From: Hydrogenoanaerobacterium sp032017025
GTDB taxonomy: Bacteria; Bacillota; Clostridia; Oscillospirales; Ruminococcaceae
Assembly: GCF_032017025.1 (NCBI RefSeq)
Contig: NZ_DALZQO010000012.1
Location: 1 to 64,000, forward strand
DNA length: 64,000 nucleotides
Direction of reading: 5' to 3'
The notes under the pieces were generated by a model. The model searched no databases and had not been told where the DNA came from. It saw nothing but the letters and a program-made list of their open reading frames with translations. The number at the start of each line of letters is the position of its first letter. Position 1 is the stretch's first letter. This document shows positions 61,672 through 64,000 of this stretch, piece by piece. Made by a program: the position numbers and the translations under genes.

Positions 61672-63063
61672 ATGGACAGTAAAGTGAAACGTTTTTTTGA
61701 CACGCTGCAAAACAAAAAGGTAGCGTTTATTGGTGTGGGTGTAACCCACACCAGATTGATTCAAATGATGGCGGGCAAGGGTATTGACTGCACGCTGTGC
61801 GACAAACGAACAGCAGAGCAGCTTGGTGATGTGGCGGACGAGCTGAAGGCCTGCGGGGTAAAGTTTGACCTTGGCGAACGCTACCTTGACGGCCTAATGG
61901 CATATGACGTTATTTTTCGCACCCCCGGCATGTACTACAACAACGAAAAGCTTACCGCGGCGCGCGAAGCGGGCAGGGTGGTCACTTCTGAAATGGAGGT
62001 GTTCCTTGACCTGTGCCCCTGCAAAAAATATGCGGTAACCGGGTCGGACGGCAAAACCACCACCACCACGCTTATAGGTGAAATGCTCAGCGCACAGGGC
62101 AAAACCGTGCACATCGGCGGCAACATCGGCAAGCCGCTGCTGTGTTATATAGAAGAGATTGCACCCGACGATTGCGCGGTGGTAGAGCTTTCGAGCTTTC
62201 AGTTGCTCTCTATGCGTCAGGCGGTGGACGTGGCGGTGGTCACCAACGTTGCCCCCAACCACCTGGATGTGCATGGCACCATGGAGGAATACATTGGCGC
62301 GAAAAAGCACCTTGTGGTACATCAAAATGCGTTTTCCCGCACGGTGCTGGGTGCAGATAACGAAATCACCCGCAGCTTTGCCGAGCTTGTGCGCGGCGAC
62401 CTGCGCTGGTTTTCGCGGCAGGGCGCAGTGGAAAGAGGGGCTTTCCTCGATAGCGAGGGTTACCTTTGCGCGGCGGGGGAAAACGGTGTTACCCGTGTGG
62501 TGCACCGCGATGAAATTCGCATACCCGGCGTGCACAATATTGAAAATTACCTTACCGCGATTGCCGCTGTGTGGGGAGAGGTTTCGCCCGAAAACATTGC
62601 GCTGGTGGCGCGGGTGTTTGGTGGCGTGGAGCACCGTATTGAGCTGGTGCGTGAGTTGGATGGCGTAAAATGGTACAACGACTCAATTGCAAGCAGCCCT
62701 ACCAGAGCCATTGCGGGGCTAAACTCGTTTTCGCATAAGGTGATTCTGATTGCGGGCGGTTACGATAAAAAGATTCCGTTCGAGCCCCTTGCACCTAAAA
62801 TTGTTGAAAAGGTAAAGCACCTGATTTTAATGGGCGATACCGCAGATAAAATACAAAGTGTAGTACTGGCATGTGAGGGCTACAACCCCGAAGCACTTTC
62901 GATCTACCATGTGGACTCAATGGAGCAAGCTGTTGCGAAAGCAAACGAGCTTGCAGTACAAGGCGATATTGTAACGCTTTCGCCCGCCTGTGCCAGCTTT
63001 GATCAATATGCGAACTTTGAGCTTAGGGGCAGGCACTTTAAAAGCATTGTTAACGCTTTATAG
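61672..63063 (+). CDS. murD: UDP-N-acetylmuramoyl-L-alanine--D-glutamate ligase
   Basis: Adds D-glutamate to UDP-MurNAc-L-Ala in cytoplasmic peptidoglycan synthesis. 463 residues. The ATP loop GSDGKTT is at 124-130, the carbamylated-lysine and substrate region is in HLDVHGTMEEYIGAKK, and the C-terminal domain has WYNDSIASSPTRAIAGL and SPACASFDQYANFELRG, which is close to the MurD signature. The gene stands outside any mur/fts cluster here, behind its own promoter. ATG 61672 is used, with GAGGTGG about 9 bases upstream. Confidence 0.94.
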   Translation: MDSKVKRFFDTLQNKKVAFIGVGVTHTRLIQMMAGKGIDCTLCDKRTAEQLGDVADELKACGVKFDLGERYLDGLMAYDVIFRTPGMYYNNEKLTAAREAGRVVTSEMEVFLDLCPCKKYAVTGSDGKTTTTTLIGEMLSAQGKTVHIGGNIGKPLLCYIEEIAPDDCAVVELSSFQLLSMRQAVDVAVVTNVAPNHLDVHGTMEEYIGAKKHLVVHQNAFSRTVLGADNEITRSFAELVRGDLRWFSRQGAVERGAFLDSEGYLCAAGENGVTRVVHRDEIRIPGVHNIENYLTAIAAVWGEVSPENIALVARVFGGVEHRIELVRELDGVKWYNDSIASSPTRAIAGLNSFSHKVILIAGGYDKKIPFEPLAPKIVEKVKHLILMGDTADKIQSVVLACEGYNPEALSIYHVDSMEQAVAKANELAVQGDIVTLSPACASFDQYANFELRGRHFKSIVNAL

Positions 63064-63137
63064 CGTTTCTCGCAACAAACCAGAAAAGCAAGCATTGGCA
63101 ACTGATGTAAAATAGCACCATGAGGGGGATAAACGCA

Positions 63138-64000
63138 ATGGATATAAAAGAACTTACCCTACAGCTGGCGGCCGCTGTAGGTGTTTCGGGTGCAGAGAAC
63201 AACGTCACTTCATTGGCGGCTGACATTCTTGCCCCGTACGGAGCCGTACGGATCGACAACCTTGGCAACCTCATTTGCAGTGTGCGTGAGGCAAAGCAGG
63301 GTGCGCGCCACTATATGCTCGATGCGCATATTGATGAGATCGGTATGATTGTCACCTACATCGATTCGGATGGCTTTCTCAAGGTGAGCATTGTCGGCGG
63401 AATTGACCGCCGGCTGCTGCTCGCCTCTGAAGTGGTGGTACACGGCAAACAGCCGCTCACCGGTATTATCTGCTCTACCCCGCCGCACCTGCAGGGGGAC
63501 GGCGAAAAAAAGAACCCGAAAATAGATGATTTGTACATCGACATTGGTATGAACCGCGAGCAGGCGCAGGCGGCGGTATGCCTTGGCGACCGTGTCACCA
63601 TCAAAGCGCGCAGCCGTGAGATGCTTGGCGACCTCATCACGAGCAAAGCGTTGGATGACAGAGCGGGCTGTGCCGCGGTAATTCGTGCCGTGCAGCTTCT
63701 GGCGGATACCGACCTTGACTGCGGTATTACACTCACCCTCACCACGCAGGAGGAAACTGGCGCGGCCGGCGCTAAAACAGCAGCGTTTTCTGTCGCACCC
63801 ACCCATTGCATCACGGTGGATGTCAGCTTTGGCTACACCCCGGACGCGCCCCGCCACAAATGCGGTGACCTCTGCAAGGGCCCAATGATTGGGATTGCAC
63901 CGATCCTCAGCAAGCATATGAGCGACCGTATGATTGAAATTGCGAAAGAATGCGGCATTCCCTATCAGCTTGAGGTGATGGGCGGCACCACCGGCACCAA
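63138..64000 (+). CDS. M42-family metallopeptidase, N-terminal part (runs off the window)
   Basis: The first 287 codons of a protein of the M42 (glutamyl aminopeptidase/FrvX/YsgA) family, which cuts residues from peptide N-termini with two metal ions in large tetrahedral complexes. Seen: metal His in MLDAHIDEIGMIV, bridging Asp in SKALDDRAGC, the general-base Glu pair in TTQEETGAAGA, and a metal Asp in ITVDVSFG. The PDZ-like insert lies between about residues 70 and 165. GAGGGGG is about 9 bases before the ATG. It lies 74 bases after murD and may share its transcript. The 3' end is outside the window. Confidence 0.93.
   Translation, partial: MDIKELTLQLAAAVGVSGAENNVTSLAADILAPYGAVRIDNLGNLICSVREAKQGARHYMLDAHIDEIGMIVTYIDSDGFLKVSIVGGIDRRLLLASEVVVHGKQPLTGIICSTPPHLQGDGEKKNPKIDDLYIDIGMNREQAQAAVCLGDRVTIKARSREMLGDLITSKALDDRAGCAAVIRAVQLLADTDLDCGITLTLTTQEETGAAGAKTAAFSVAPTHCITVDVSFGYTPDAPRHKCGDLCKGPMIGIAPILSKHMSDRMIEIAKECGIPYQLEVMGGTTGT

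Overview
The window looks like chromosome of a spore-forming, anaerobic, Gram-positive member of the Clostridia, most likely near the Oscillospirales/Ruminococcaceae. The evidence is the germination protein YpeB, a class B sortase, type III glutamine synthetase (GlnN), AsnA, ArgJ-type arginine synthesis, strong Shine-Dalgarno sites, frequent TTG/GTG starts, and clostridial LexA and ArgR operators. Two N runs (21684-21693 inside argJ, 30109-30208 beside a tandem repeat) and one single-base frameshift suggest a draft or metagenome assembly. The exact species cannot be read from the sequence.

Layout. 1-600: 3' end of a 5S rRNA, tRNA-Asn, and a gene-poor stretch with hairpins. 600-9000: lexA with its own SOS box, secreted lipoproteins, typA, an HGSNAT-like membrane protein, a NERD-like protein and an orphan RbsA-like double ATPase. 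9000-14500: serC-serA, an HPr-like protein, and a divergent pair made of a DUF1638 protein and a RACo-type reductive activator of corrinoid proteins. 14480-16000: hflX behind a consensus promoter, a 23-codon leader peptide, overlapping hairpins and a terminator. 16000-17700: an MGMT-type protein, a frameshifted flavin reductase and a TIM-barrel protein. 17790-26140: arginine cluster argG-H-C-J-B-D-F with an ARG box. 26150-33200: ypeB, a cysteine desulfurase-thiI pair, then a 925-residue protein joining a CinA/MoCF-like domain, a transmembrane helix, a complete class B sortase, a serine-rich linker and a SpoIID/LytB domain.

33250-43450: an AT-rich patch, a tRNA-like remnant, and a minus-strand carbohydrate block (AraC regulator, solute-binding protein, two permeases, a GH123-like enzyme, an MFS transporter) ending at an intact tRNA-Lys. 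The two tRNA-type sequences make the block a candidate island. 43450-54650: a CsbB/YfhO-like glycosylation pair, an HD nucleotidase with a leader hairpin, azlCD, and the operon recA-recX-rimO-pgsA-cysS-acetyltransferase with an SOS box. 54650-64000: an oligopeptide-binding lipoprotein, glnN, asnA (divergent from a 22-codon ORF through a shared palindromic -35 element), a ChrB-N-like protein, an acetyltransferase, murD and the start of an M42 peptidase.

Main functional links: de novo serine and arginine synthesis; ammonia fixation by GlnN and AsnA; sulfur transfer for 4-thiouridine (desulfurase plus ThiI); the SOS pair lexA and recA carrying matching operators; and uptake and cleavage of an amino-sugar glycan. 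The most unusual items are the CinA-sortase-SpoIID fusion, the hflX leader, and the asnA/small-ORF divergent promoter.
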